Assembly: GCF_000025325.1 (NCBI RefSeq)
Contig: NC_013743.1
Coordinates: forward strand, 434,001-498,000
DNA: 64,000 nt
Reading direction: 5' to 3'
Origin: Haloterrigena turkmenica DSM 5511
Lineage (GTDB): Archaea > Halobacteriota > Halobacteria > Halobacteriales > Natrialbaceae
Shown: one piece after another, positions 51,382 through 60,393 of the stretch
Numbering within the stretch: the stretch's first letter is position 1
How the letters are laid out: each line of letters begins with the position of its first letter
Program-made: the position numbers and the translations under genes
The notes under the pieces: model-generated
Database searches by the model: none
Told to the model about the DNA's origin: nothing
Seen by the model: the letters and a program-made list of their open reading frames with translations, nothing else

Positions 51382-52174
51382 CGCCGTCACCTCCGTCGGA
51401 GCCGCCCTCACCGTCCACGACGGTGAGCGTGCCGCTTTCCTCGTAGCCGGCGGCGGTCACCGTCCAGTCGTGGTCGCCGGCACCCAGTTCGTCGGTGTCG
51501 ACCGCGAACTCGACGGACTCGCTGCCGGCGCCCTCGATCGCGACGTCTTCTTCGTACTGCTGGTCGCCGATCTCGAGGGTCACGGTCGTCCCGAGGTCGG
51601 TCTGCATCCCGTCGCTGACGGTCGCGTTGATCGTCGTCTCGTTGCCCGCCTCGACCTCGTCGGGGGCCTCGACGGACAGCTCGGTCATGTTGAACTCGTC
51701 TTCGGGAACGACGGTCAGTTTCCCCTCCATGTTGTGGTGGCCCTGACCGCAGTACTCGTTACAGAGAATGCCGTACTCGCCCGGTTCGTCGAACTCGACG
51801 GTCATCTGCGAGACCTCGCCGGGGATGACCATCGTGTTGATGTTCGTTCCGACCACGGAGAAGCTGTGGGTCACGTCCCGGCTCGTGACGTAGAACGTCA
51901 CTTCGCTGCCCGCCGGCACCTCGATCTCGCCCGGCGAGTACGACCACGCTTGCGCGACGACGGCGACCTCGTACTCGTCGCCACCGACGTGTGTGACGCC
52001 GGTGTCGCCGAACCGCTCGTGGTCGCTGATCGCGTCGGGGTCGATCGAGCCGCCGTCGTCGTTGACCATCGTGACGCCGGGCCCGACCGCGCCGTACGTG
52101 ATCGTCGCGATGAAGCCGACGATCAACACCATCGCCGCGGCCAGCCAGAGCTTCTCGTAGGTGTGGATGTTCAT
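51374..52174 (-). CDS. cbaB: ba3-type oxidase subunit II with extra C-terminal beta domain
   Basis: 266 residues. A membrane anchor is at about 9-31, followed by the cupredoxin domain (55-165) with the CuA ligands His (VTHSFSVVG) and CNEYCGQGHHNM. After residue ~170 there is a further ~85-residue segment (FNMTELSVEAPDEVEAGNET, GTTVTLEIGDQQYEEDVAIEG, VTAAGYEESGTLTVVDGEGG) with the pattern of a CARDB/Ig-like domain and an acidic tail. Standard ba3 subunits II end after the cupredoxin. ATGA overlap with the small upstream gene. Confidence 0.93.
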   Translation of the reverse strand: MNIHTYEKLWLAAAMVLIVGFIATITYGAVGPGVTMVNDDGGSIDPDAISDHERFGDTGVTHVGGDEYEVAVVAQAWSYSPGEIEVPAGSEVTFYVTSRDVTHSFSVVGTNINTMVIPGEVSQMTVEFDEPGEYGILCNEYCGQGHHNMEGKLTVVPEDEFNMTELSVEAPDEVEAGNETTINATVSDGMQTDLGTTVTLEIGDQQYEEDVAIEGAGSESVEFAVDTDELGAGDHDWTVTAAGYEESGTLTVVDGEGGSDGGDGDA

Positions 52175-52407
52175 GCCAGCCCCACCACCGTCATGAGCGC
52201 CCCGACGACCGTCGGGCCGTTGCCGAGGAACTCGACGAAGTACATGAACAGCCACAGCAGTACCAGTATCGCGAAGTAGATGGCGATCAGGATCAGCGTC
52301 CCGATCGGATCGTACTCGTCGTGACCGATCTCGCGAACCGGACCGGTCTCCCCGGAGTCGGTCTCGGCGGTCCGATCGGTCGTCCGTTGTTCTGTTGCCG
52401 AACTCAT
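52171..52407 (-). CDS. cbaD: Small ba3 oxidase subunit (CbaD-like)
   Basis: 78 residues. A polar N-terminus (1-35) is followed by one or two membrane segments (GTLILIAIYFAILVLLWLFMYFVEFL, then VVGALMTVVGLA). It overlaps the subunit II start by four bases, so it is the first gene of the oxidase operon. Function assigned by position and hydropathy only. Confidence 0.75.
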   Translation of the reverse strand: MSSATEQRTTDRTAETDSGETGPVREIGHDEYDPIGTLILIAIYFAILVLLWLFMYFVEFLGNGPTVVGALMTVVGLA

Positions 52408-52507
52408 ACGAGAGGATTGGGGAGAGTGGTAACTTACGACCGATCGTAATTCCCGTCCGCTGAAAACGACTGGTGGTATTAAGACGATAACAGCCCGAGA
52501 GACGGCT

Positions 52508-52723
52508 ATGACCCTCGAGACAGTCACGCCGCGGTACGCGGCGGCCGTCGGACTACTCGCGGTCGTGCCGGTTCTCGTCTACGGAGTCACGAACTCGGGC
52601 GTCGCCGGGCTCGTCAGCGCGGTCAACGTCGCGGTGATCATCGGCTCGCTGTACCTCGCCATGTCGCCGGTCGAGGGGGCACACGGCGATCACGCCGCGA
52701 CAGAAAACGGGGCCGCCAGGTGA
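52508..52723 (+). CDS. cbaE: Small ba3 oxidase-associated membrane protein (CbaE-like)
   Basis: 71 residues with two membrane helices (about 11-28 and 33-52), then a His/Ala tail GAHGDHAATENG. Divergent from the oxidase operon, 100 bases away. Small proteins of this form next to haloarchaeal ba3 oxidases are annotated as oxidase subunits (from memory). Confidence 0.7.
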   Translation: MTLETVTPRYAAAVGLLAVVPVLVYGVTNSGVAGLVSAVNVAVIIGSLYLAMSPVEGAHGDHAATENGAAR

Positions 52724-52751
52724 CGCCTCGGCGGTCGGACGACAGCCGTAG

Positions 52752-53558
52752 ATGACGCTCGCAACACTCGCGAGCGCCGGACCGGGGCTCGGCCTCGAGC
52801 ACGCGGACCTGGTCGTCCTCTTCGTCGTCGGCCTGCTCGCCGGCGCCCACTGCCTGGGGATGTGCGGGCCGCTGGTGACGGCCTACGCCGACCGGATTGG
52901 CGCCGCCGGCGACAAGCGCCGCGACGATACGCTCACCGGCTACGAGGTGCGCCAGCACGCGCTGTTCAACCTCGGTCGGACGGCGAGCTACGCGGCGATC
53001 GGCGGCCTCTTCGGACTCCTCGGCGCGGCGACGGTCGCCTCGAGCGAGGCCGTCGCCGCGGTCGGCGACTCCGTCAGGGGCGCGACGGGAATCCTCGTCG
53101 GGATCGCCATCATTGCCAGCGGGCTCTACTATGTCCGCGGGCGGACGGCCGTTCCCGGCCACGATCTCCCTGTCGTCGGGACGCTGTTCCGGCGCCTCTC
53201 GACGCTGCTCTCGAGCCGGATCGACCGACTCGCGACGTCGCCGGGGATCGCCGCCCTCGGCGCGGTCCACGGATTCATGCCGTGTCCGATCATCTACCCG
53301 GCGTACCTCTACGCGTTCGCGGTCAGCTCGCCGACCCGCGGGGCGCTCTCGCTGGCCGTCCTCGGGCTCGGAACGATCCCGACGCTGTTCGCCTACGGCA
53401 CCGTCCTGACCGCCCTCGAGTCGGCGACGCGCGTCCGCCTCCACCGCGGGCTCGGCGTCGCCTTCGTCGTCCTCGGCTACGTCCCCCTCTCGCACGGACT
53501 GATGCTGTACGGAATCCACCTGCCCCACCCCCCGTTGCCGTTCGCACCACCGTTCTAA
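52752..53558 (+). CDS. SafE/TauE-like membrane protein linked to copper ATPase
   Basis: 268 residues with six or seven membrane segments. Motifs: LLAGAHCLGMCGPL (about 27-40) and AVHGFMPCPIIYPAYLYAF (about 180), the paired Cys/Met sites of the SafE/UreH-like family that accompanies cytochrome oxidase copper insertion in bacteria. It stands two bases before the copper P-type ATPase and next to the ba3 oxidase, so a role in copper delivery is likely. Confidence 0.88.
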   Translation: MTLATLASAGPGLGLEHADLVVLFVVGLLAGAHCLGMCGPLVTAYADRIGAAGDKRRDDTLTGYEVRQHALFNLGRTASYAAIGGLFGLLGAATVASSEAVAAVGDSVRGATGILVGIAIIASGLYYVRGRTAVPGHDLPVVGTLFRRLSTLLSSRIDRLATSPGIAALGAVHGFMPCPIIYPAYLYAFAVSSPTRGALSLAVLGLGTIPTLFAYGTVLTALESATRVRLHRGLGVAFVVLGYVPLSHGLMLYGIHLPHPPLPFAPPF

Positions 53559-53560
53559 CG

Positions 53561-56023
53561 ATGTGCCCAGACTCACGGAACCCAGACTCGTCGGAACGCC
53601 CGCACACGCCCGCACCGTCGTCGCCGGCCGAGGGGAGCGACGGCTGCGACCTCTGTGACCTGCCGCTCCCGTCGGTACCGATCACCGATCCCGACGTCGA
53701 CGGCACCTACTGCTGTCGCGGCTGTCTCGAGGTCGCGCGAACCCTCGAGCGACGCGATGACGGGCCCGACGAGGCGGCGGTCCGATCGCGGCTGGACGGG
53801 GCGGACGCGGCGGGCGGCCGCGACCTCGACGATCTCGACGGCGAGGACGCCTTCCTCGCGGTCGACGGCATGCACTGCTCGACCTGCGAGGCGTTCCTTG
53901 AGTCGGTCGCCGAGCGCGAGGCGGGCGTGCTGGGCGCGACGGCGAGCTACGCGACGGACACGATCCGGATCGTCTACGATCCGGACCGGCTCGCGGCCGA
54001 CGACCTCCCCGAGATCGTCTCGGGCTACGGCTACACCGCGGCCGACCGATCGGGCGCCGACGGCGACGCGGGCTCCGACGACGGGCTCGCTCGGCTGCTG
54101 CTCGGCGGCTTCTTCGGCATGATGGTCATGGTGTGGTACGTCCTCTTTCTCTACCCGACCTACTTCGACCTCGAGCCGGTCGTCGCCTTCGGCGGCTACG
54201 AGCTCGCGTTTCTGTCCGCGAACATCTGGGCGTTCACGTCGTTCATCCTCTTCTACACCGGGTACCCGATCCTCCGGGGCGCGTACGTCAGCCTCCGGGC
54301 GGGACGACCAAACATGGACCTGCTCGTCGCGACGGCCGCGCTCGGCTCGTACGGCTACAGCGCGGTCGCGATCGTCCTCGGGGAGAGCCACCTCTACTTC
54401 GACGTCACCGTCGCCGTCGTCCTCGTCGTCACCGCGGGCACCCACTACGAGCGGGCGGTCAAGCGCCGCGCGACGGGGCTGCTCTCGGAACTGACCGAAC
54501 GCCAGGTCGACGAGGCCCGCCTCGAGAGCGGCGAGACGGTCCCGCTCGAGGCCGTCGAGCCCGGCGATCGGCTGCTCGTCCGGCCCGGCGAGCGGGTCCC
54601 CCTCGACGGCGAGGTCCTCGAGGGGTCCGCGGCCGTCGACGAGTCGCTGGTCACCGGCGAGTCCCTGCCCGTTCGGAAGACTCCCGGCGACGAACTCCGC
54701 GGCGGCACCGTCGTCACCGACGCGCCGATCGTCCTCGGGGTCGGCGACGAGGCCGAGAGCACCCTCGACCGGCTCGTCTCGCTGCTCTGGTCGATCCAGA
54801 GCGCTCGGCCCGGCGTCCAGCGGCTCGCGGACAAGCTCGCGACGGTGTTCGTCCCGCTGGTCGTCGCCCTCGCCGTCTCTACGGCCGCCGTCCTACTCGC
54901 GACCGGCTCGAGCCCGTCGACCGCCCTCCTGATCGGACTGACGGTCGTCATCGTCTCCTGTCCCTGCGCGCTCGGGCTGGCGACGCCGCTGGCGATCGCC
55001 GCGGGCGTCCAGGCCGCCGCGAAGCGCGGGATCGTCGTCGCCGCGGAGACGATCTTCGAGGACGCCCCGGACGTCGACGTCGTCGTGCTGGACAAGACGG
55101 GGACGCTGACGACCGGCAAAATGGCCGTCGAGGGCGTCCACGTCGTCGACGGAACCGACTCGGACGAGTTGCTTCGGCGAGCCGGCGCGGTCGAATCGCT
55201 GTCGGAGCACCCGATCGCCGCCGCCGTCGTCGAGGCGGCGCCCGTCGCCGCGGCCGACGGCATCGGCGACCCCGCGACCGGTACCGACGGTTCCGCCGTC
55301 GACTCGTTCGAGCGAGCCGACCGCGGCGTCAGCGGCGTCGTCGACGGCGACCGCGTCGTCGTCGGCCATCCCGACTTCTGCCGCGAGCGCGGGCTGTCGG
55401 TTCCAGATTCCCTCGAGTCACCGATCGAAGACGCCCGCGCGGCCGGTCGCGTCCCGGTCGGCGTCGGCTGGGACGGCCGGACTCGCGGCGTCGTCGCGGT
55501 CGGCGATTCGGAACGCGAGGAGCTCGACGCGGCCCTCGAGTCGCTCTCGTCGGGTCGCGAGATCGTCGTCCTCACCGGCGACGAGGGGCCGGCCGCCGAG
55601 CGGTTCCGCGCGGTCGACGGCGTCGACGAGGTCTTCGCGGGCGTCCCACCGGAGGCGAAAGCCGAGACCGTCGACCGCCTCCGCAGGCGGGGGACGGTCG
55701 CGATGGTCGGCGACGGGAGCAACGACGCGCCCGCGCTGGCCGCCGCCGACGTCGGCATCGCGATGGGCGGCGGGACCCAACTCGCGACCGACGCGGCCGA
55801 CGCGGTGATCGTCGGCGACGACCTCGAGGCCGTCGGCGAGACGCTCGAGATCACCGCGAGCACGCACCGGCGCATCCGTCAAAATCTCGGCTGGGCGTTC
55901 TGCTACAACGCGGTGGCGATCCCGCTGGCGGTCGCCGGCCTGCTGAACCCCCTCTTCGCCGCCGTCGCGATGGCCGCGAGCAGCCTCCTGGTCGTGCTCA
56001 ACTCCTCGCGCTCGCTCCGATGA
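53561..56023 (+). CDS. Copper-translocating P1B-type ATPase (CcoI/CopA-like)
   Basis: 820 residues. The N-terminus has a Cys-rich treble-clef-like segment (CDLCDLPLPS, then CCRGCLEVA, about 27-65), typical of CcoI-like pumps, then an HMA domain with GMHCSTCEAFLE (about 105). Eight membrane segments follow, with SCPCALGLATPLAIAAG (ion-binding CPC), DKTGTLT (phosphorylation Asp), SLSEHPIAAAV (HP motif) and MVGDGSNDAPALAAADVG. By position it loads copper for the ba3 oxidase rather than detoxifying. Start: ATG 53561, two bases after the upstream stop. Confidence 0.93.
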   Translation: MCPDSRNPDSSERPHTPAPSSPAEGSDGCDLCDLPLPSVPITDPDVDGTYCCRGCLEVARTLERRDDGPDEAAVRSRLDGADAAGGRDLDDLDGEDAFLAVDGMHCSTCEAFLESVAEREAGVLGATASYATDTIRIVYDPDRLAADDLPEIVSGYGYTAADRSGADGDAGSDDGLARLLLGGFFGMMVMVWYVLFLYPTYFDLEPVVAFGGYELAFLSANIWAFTSFILFYTGYPILRGAYVSLRAGRPNMDLLVATAALGSYGYSAVAIVLGESHLYFDVTVAVVLVVTAGTHYERAVKRRATGLLSELTERQVDEARLESGETVPLEAVEPGDRLLVRPGERVPLDGEVLEGSAAVDESLVTGESLPVRKTPGDELRGGTVVTDAPIVLGVGDEAESTLDRLVSLLWSIQSARPGVQRLADKLATVFVPLVVALAVSTAAVLLATGSSPSTALLIGLTVVIVSCPCALGLATPLAIAAGVQAAAKRGIVVAAETIFEDAPDVDVVVLDKTGTLTTGKMAVEGVHVVDGTDSDELLRRAGAVESLSEHPIAAAVVEAAPVAAADGIGDPATGTDGSAVDSFERADRGVSGVVDGDRVVVGHPDFCRERGLSVPDSLESPIEDARAAGRVPVGVGWDGRTRGVVAVGDSEREELDAALESLSSGREIVVLTGDEGPAAERFRAVDGVDEVFAGVPPEAKAETVDRLRRRGTVAMVGDGSNDAPALAAADVGIAMGGGTQLATDAADAVIVGDDLEAVGETLEITASTHRRIRQNLGWAFCYNAVAIPLAVAGLLNPLFAAVAMAASSLLVVLNSSRSLR

Positions 56024-56042
56024 CCGCGTAACGACTCCCCGG

Positions 56043-56315
56043 TTACTCGTCGCCGTCGCCATTGCCGCTGTCGTTGCCGTTTCCGTCCGCCTCCGCTTCG
56101 GTCACGACTCGCTCGACGACCCGACGCTCGCCGTCTTCGTAGACGTAGGTCTCGTCCGGGTCCTCGTCACGGGTCCGCCGATGGCTCCCGTCACAGAACG
56201 GAAACGAGTCCGACAGGCCGCACCGACAGACCGCGACGTCTCCCTTCTCGTCGTCGATATCCGACGGCTCGAGCTTTCGCGGACCCGTCTCCTCGAGTTC
56301 GACCAATCGCGTCAT
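56043..56315 (-). CDS. CDGSH iron-sulfur protein
   Basis: 90 residues with one CDGSH motif: VAVCRCGLSDSFPFCDGSH (Cys-x-Cys ... Cys-Asp-Gly-Ser-His, about 29-46), binding a 2Fe-2S cluster through three Cys and one His. An acidic, Gly/Asn/Asp-rich tail follows. Role in electron or cluster transfer; partners unknown. Start at 56315 (MTRLVE). Confidence 0.92.
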   Translation of the reverse strand: MTRLVELEETGPRKLEPSDIDDEKGDVAVCRCGLSDSFPFCDGSHRRTRDEDPDETYVYEDGERRVVERVVTEAEADGNGNDSGNGDGDE

Positions 56316-56462
56316 AGCCGTCGGTTCGGGACCGTCGAGCAAAAGACTCGGGTATCCGCGGTCGGCTCGAGCCACCTCGCCGGCGACGGTCGCGGCCGGC
56401 CGCGTTCGTCGTGAACGCAAGCTACTTGGTTCCCGTTCGTAATTTTCGACGTACGGACCACT

Positions 56463-56756
56463 ATGAGTTTCCACGACGCAGGGACGTCGATCGCCATCAC
56501 GCTCGCCGTCGTCAAGACCCTCATCCTGCTCGTGGGCAGCTTCATCACCTTTCTCGCGTTCAAAGCCTACCGCCGGACGCGCCAGCGCGCGCTTTGGCTC
56601 CTCGCCGTCGGGTTCGGTCTCGTGACGCTGGGTCTCGTGCTCGCCGGCCTGCTGTACGAAATCCTCGGCGTCTCGCTGATGACCGGCATCCTGCTCGAGA
56701 GTCTCCTCATGCTCGTGGGCTTCGTCGTCATCGCCTACTCGCTGTACGTGACCTAG
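56463..56756 (+). CDS. Small membrane protein, DUF7521-like
   Basis: 97 residues with three membrane helices (about 9-31, 42-64 and 75-95) and the loop FKAYRRTRQRALWLLAVGFG. Same architecture and YRR-x-x-x-R-x-L motif as the two small proteins at 2137 and 2598, but without a regulator gene next to it. Confidence 0.75.
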   Translation: MSFHDAGTSIAITLAVVKTLILLVGSFITFLAFKAYRRTRQRALWLLAVGFGLVTLGLVLAGLLYEILGVSLMTGILLESLLMLVGFVVIAYSLYVT

Positions 56757-56809
56757 GCTCGTCGAATCCCGCGGGAAGACTAAGGGACTGCGTCCCGCGA
56801 GTGCGAGTC

Positions 56810-57409
56810 GTGACCGGAAATTTCGACGAGAGATCGGACGCGGCTCGCTCTCGAGGCGACGCCGTCGGATCGGACGGACTCGCGCCAATCGTTCGGTCGG
56901 TCGTCGAGGGGCTGTCCCCCGGGCGGGCACTCGACGTCGCCACCGGCACCGGGCGGAACGCCCTCGCCCTGGCGGAGCGCGGCTGGACCGTCGACGCCGT
57001 CGATCTCTCGAGCGCGAAGCTCTCGCGGGCCCGCGAGCGGGCGACCGAACGCGGCATGGCCGTCAACTGGATCCTGGCCGACGTCGACAGCTACTGCCTC
57101 CCCGAGGAGCGCTACGACCTCGTAACGGTGAGTTTCTTCGACGCGCGCGGTCGGCTGCCGGCCCTGATCGACGCCCTCGCGCCCGGCGGCGTCCTCTGTT
57201 ATGAACACTACCTCGCGTCGGCGGAGCGCGACGCGGGCCCGGGCGATCGGTTCCGGTTCGATTCGAACGAACTCCTGGCGGCGTGTTCGGACCTCGCGAT
57301 CCTCTACTACGCCGAACGTCGGGTCGGCGACGAGCCGCGCGTCACGCTGGTCGCCCGGAACGAAACGGACGTTCCGCGGTGGCGCCCGCAGTTCCCGTCC
57401 CCCCGGTGA
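56810..57409 (+). CDS. SAM-dependent methyltransferase
   Basis: 199 residues from the GTG at 56810. Class I fold: motif I LDVATGTGRNALALAERG (about 44-61), acidic loop VDAVDLSSAKL (about 66), VNWILADVDSY and LVTVSFFDARGRLPALIDALAPGGVLCYEHY. The tail resembles tellurite-resistance (TehB-like) methyltransferases, but the substrate is open. Confidence 0.88.
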   Translation: MTGNFDERSDAARSRGDAVGSDGLAPIVRSVVEGLSPGRALDVATGTGRNALALAERGWTVDAVDLSSAKLSRARERATERGMAVNWILADVDSYCLPEERYDLVTVSFFDARGRLPALIDALAPGGVLCYEHYLASAERDAGPGDRFRFDSNELLAACSDLAILYYAERRVGDEPRVTLVARNETDVPRWRPQFPSPR

Positions 57410-57425
57410 CGGCGCGGAGCGGGCC

Positions 57426-58355
57426 TCAGAGCCACGTCGGCCCCGAGACGTCCTCGTCGGGCCCCTCGTGCCAGGAGTGGGCGGGCATCCAACCGAGCAC
57501 GTCGGCCGCCTTCGCGTTCGACAGCGCCGACTCCTTGCCCTCGAGATCGACCGCGCCGGGGATCGGCCCGCAGACCGTCTCGACGAGTTCCGCGGTCGGC
57601 CGCCCGAGGTAGTTCTCGTCGGCGACGCAGAGGAACTCCTCGTGGCCCTTGAGGTCGGCCGCCAGCGCCGCTTCGATCATCCGGGCGACGTCGCGCACGT
57701 CGACGTAAGACGCGAAGTCGCCGGTCGGCTCCTCGCTCGAGAGATCAGAGCCGTCCTCGGTCGGTCGCGCTCGTTCCTTCGTCGGCGAAAAGATCGTCGC
57801 CGGTCGGATCGTGGCGACCGAGATCTCGTACCGGCGGGCCATCGATTTCGCGATCTCCTCGCCGCAGACCTTCGAGAGCCCGTAGGCGTCCTCGGGCCGG
57901 CGGTCGTGGGCCTCGTCGATCGGCAGGTAGTCCGGCGTCCACGTCGACTCCGCGAACAGCGCGCCGTAGGTCGCCTGCGAGGACGACCAGACGACGTCGA
58001 TCCCCTCGCGCCCGGCCGCCTGCAGGACGTTGTACGCGCTCGTGACGTTGTTCTCGAAGAGCCGCGTCGACGGGTTCTCGAGGGGATCCGAGAGCGCCGC
58101 CAGGTGGACGACGGCGTCGGGATCGACCTCGGCGATCGTCTCCCAGGTGTCGACGCCCTCGGTCAGGTCGACGCCCCGAAAGTCGACGTTGGCGCGTACG
58201 CCGTCGGGCCGGTCGAAATCGACCCCGACGACGTCGACGCCGCGATCCGCCAGTCGATCGACGACCCACGACCCGACGTCGCCGGTCGCCCCCGTGACGA
58301 TCGCGCTCTCGATATCGTACTCGAACTCCGGCGTCGATAGCTCGGTCTCGGCCAT
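57426..58355 (-). CDS. NAD-dependent epimerase/dehydratase
   Basis: 309 residues, extended SDR: IVTGATGDVGSWVVDRLADRG at 19-39, VHLAALSD near 86, VWSSSQATYG near 121 and YGLSKVCGEEIAKSMARRYE (Y-x-x-x-K) near 155. The second half has FASYVDVRDVARMIEAAL and the ending NAKAADVLGWMPAHSWHEG. Acts on nucleotide-sugars or related compounds; a relative of the Azf-like gene at 26711. Start at 58355 (MAETE). Confidence 0.92.
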   Translation of the reverse strand: MAETELSTPEFEYDIESAIVTGATGDVGSWVVDRLADRGVDVVGVDFDRPDGVRANVDFRGVDLTEGVDTWETIAEVDPDAVVHLAALSDPLENPSTRLFENNVTSAYNVLQAAGREGIDVVWSSSQATYGALFAESTWTPDYLPIDEAHDRRPEDAYGLSKVCGEEIAKSMARRYEISVATIRPATIFSPTKERARPTEDGSDLSSEEPTGDFASYVDVRDVARMIEAALAADLKGHEEFLCVADENYLGRPTAELVETVCGPIPGAVDLEGKESALSNAKAADVLGWMPAHSWHEGPDEDVSGPTWL

Positions 58356-58583
58356 ACCGGTCGTCCAACGGTCACCCACTAAACCGTGGTTCCAAACTGC
58401 ACCTCGAGAAGGGAGACGGCGGGACCCGTCTACTGGATTTCGACGCACTTGTCAGCGTCCACCGCCGCGTCGCTCGTCTGCCCGTCGTTCGTCCAGTACA
58501 GGTCGTCACAGTCGCCAAATCGGCGACGAAATTACGGTAGTCGAGAGACAGCAGCAACGCTCTGTGTGTGAGTTCTCGAGAAA

Positions 58584-58655
58584 AGCCTAGGCCGGGATTT
58601 GAACCCGGGCTCTCGTCCTTACCAAGGACGCGCTTTACCGCTAAGCTACCCAGGC
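58584..58655 (-). tRNA. tRNA-Thr (anticodon GGT)
   Basis: Acceptor GCCTGGG/CCTAGGC (one G-T pair), discriminator T73 as usual for haloarchaeal tRNA-Thr, anticodon stem CGTCC/GGACG around TTGGTAA (anticodon GGT), T arm CCGGGTTCAAATCCCGG. TATA-like CTAAAG lies at 58683-58688. No 3'-end duplication is seen downstream. Confidence 0.95.
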
Positions 58656-58746
58656 GCGCACTTCTTCGTTGACTCGAGTCGTCTTTAGGGCTTTCGATTT
58701 GCGGTGGGGCGTGGGGCTGTGTAGCGGGCCACTCGAACCCACGCAC

Positions 58747-59541
58747 TCAGGGATCGGTCGCCGACGTCGCTCGATCGGTCGTCGGATCCTCGAGGGACTG
58801 CTCTCCGGGCATCGGCTCGAGGTCGGCGAGACAGTCCGCGGCCGGCGGGAAGGAGGGGCCGACGGTGTCAGCGAGGGCCTCGGCGGTAGCGAGCAGCCGC
58901 TGGGACGGTGCGTCGCCGACCGCGGCGGCGCCCGTGCGGACCGCGAGTTCGAGGATATCGCGCTCGAGATTGGCGTCGATCGTCGTCGCCTCGCTGTCGT
59001 CTGGTACGGGCTCGCCGTCAGCGTCGGTGGTCGGCCCGCTCGAGCGATCGGCGACCGCGTCGCGGCGGGTCTGGTCGCGCCCGAATTTCTGGACGGTTCG
59101 GACCGCCTTGCCGGCGGCGTCGGTGCGAGCGAGCAGGTAGAAGCCGCGGGCCACGAGGATGTCGGCGGCGAGGATCGCGAGGTCGCTCTCGTCGTCGCCG
59201 TTCCCGTCGGCGGCCCAGGGTTCGTCGTGGGCGAGCGACCGCGTCAGTCGCAGCCCCTCGTAGATGAGCTGGACGCCGGCCGCCTGGGTGGCGAGCCCGT
59301 CGGTATCGCGGTCGCCGTCGCGGCCGCGGCGCTGTGCGTGACCGCGGTCGGTCTCCGCGCTGCGCTCGGACTCGGCGACGGCGCGCCCGTCGGCCGTCGT
59401 CGCGGCGCTCTCGAGTGTCAGTACGCCGGGAACCATCGATGCCTCGGTGAGGGCGGTCTCGATGCGGTCGTGCAGCGCCGGCGGCTCCACGTCCGCGACG
59501 GCTTCAAAGGCGGCACGCCGACAGCTGTCGGCTCGATCCAT
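58747..59541 (-). CDS. Haloarchaeal DUF7114-like helical protein
   Basis: 264 residues, mostly helical. LIYEGLRLTRSLAHDEPW, SDLAILAADILVARGFYLLARTDAAGKAVRTVQKFGRDQ and a later VRTGAAAVGDAPSQRLLATAEALADTVG resemble the helix pattern of prenyl-synthase-fold proteins but lack their DDxxD motif. From memory it fits a conserved haloarchaeal family (DUF7114). The function is unknown. Confidence 0.75.
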   Translation of the reverse strand: MDRADSCRRAAFEAVADVEPPALHDRIETALTEASMVPGVLTLESAATTADGRAVAESERSAETDRGHAQRRGRDGDRDTDGLATQAAGVQLIYEGLRLTRSLAHDEPWAADGNGDDESDLAILAADILVARGFYLLARTDAAGKAVRTVQKFGRDQTRRDAVADRSSGPTTDADGEPVPDDSEATTIDANLERDILELAVRTGAAAVGDAPSQRLLATAEALADTVGPSFPPAADCLADLEPMPGEQSLEDPTTDRATSATDP

Positions 59542-59602
59542 TGATAGCGGCTTACGACGGGGGAGCCAAAGACCTTTGGAAACGTCCGGTAGACTCGCGC
59601 AC

Positions 59603-60313
59603 ATGATCGATGTGGACAGTAACGCCGACCGATCGATTCGAACCGTGACGATCGACCGCCCCGACGCGCGCAACGCGCTGACCGTCGCGGGTCTCGAGGC
59701 CCTCGAGACGGCGATCGCGGACGCCGAGGAGCCGGTGATCTACCTCCGCGGACGCGGCGGGGCGTTCTCCGCGGGCGCGGACCTCGAGGCGGTCGCCGAT
59801 CTCGACGGCGACAGCGAGCGGGCCGTCGAGTTCGCCCGCCTGGGCCAGCGGGTCGCCCGGACGATCGAGGACTCGCCGGCGGTCGTCGTCGCCGGTATCG
59901 ACGGCCCCGCCCGCGGCGGCGGCCTCGAGCTCGCGCTGGCCTGTGACGTCCGCGTCGGGACGCCCGACTCGACCTACGGCGAGCCCGGCGTCACGTTCGG
60001 CCTGTTCGGCGCCTGGGGCGGCACCGTCCGCCTGCCCCGCGTGCTCGGCGAGGGCGACGCCCTCGAGTTCGCGCTCTCGGGGCGGGCCGTCGACGCCGAC
60101 GCCGCCCTGCGCATGGGCCTCATTTCGAGAATCGACGCCGAGCCGCGGACGGTCGCCGAGGAGATCGCCGAGAACGCGCCCGACGCGCTCGCCGTCCTCA
60201 AACGACGCATCAGGGACGACAGCGAGCGCGCCACGCAGGAACGTCGCGAGGCGCAGGCGTTCGGCGACCTCGTCGCAACCCACGCGGACGATATCGACGC
60301 CGTCCTCGAGTAG
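59603..60313 (+). CDS. Enoyl-CoA hydratase/isomerase family protein
   Basis: 236 residues, crotonase fold: RPDARNALTVAGLEALE near 19, oxyanion loop GGAFSAGADLEAVADL near 55, GPARGGGLELALACDVRVG near 104 and YGEPGVTFGLFGAWGGTVRLPRVLG near 125. The usual second catalytic Glu position (Pro-Glu) reads Pro-Gly here, so the exact reaction may differ from hydration. Probably a step of fatty-acid or amino-acid breakdown. Confidence 0.9.
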   Translation: MIDVDSNADRSIRTVTIDRPDARNALTVAGLEALETAIADAEEPVIYLRGRGGAFSAGADLEAVADLDGDSERAVEFARLGQRVARTIEDSPAVVVAGIDGPARGGGLELALACDVRVGTPDSTYGEPGVTFGLFGAWGGTVRLPRVLGEGDALEFALSGRAVDADAALRMGLISRIDAEPRTVAEEIAENAPDALAVLKRRIRDDSERATQERREAQAFGDLVATHADDIDAVLE

Positions 60314-60393
60314 CGACTGGCGACCGGGCCGACGGTGCCACGAGAACTGTAGCTCAGGGAATATTTTTTACGTTTCACGATGAGGGTGGATCA

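Noticed and set aside
52862-53560. In-frame upstream extension of the copper ATPase
   Set aside because: It overlaps the SafE-like gene in another frame and is Arg-rich; the ATG at 53561 right after the upstream stop is the natural start.
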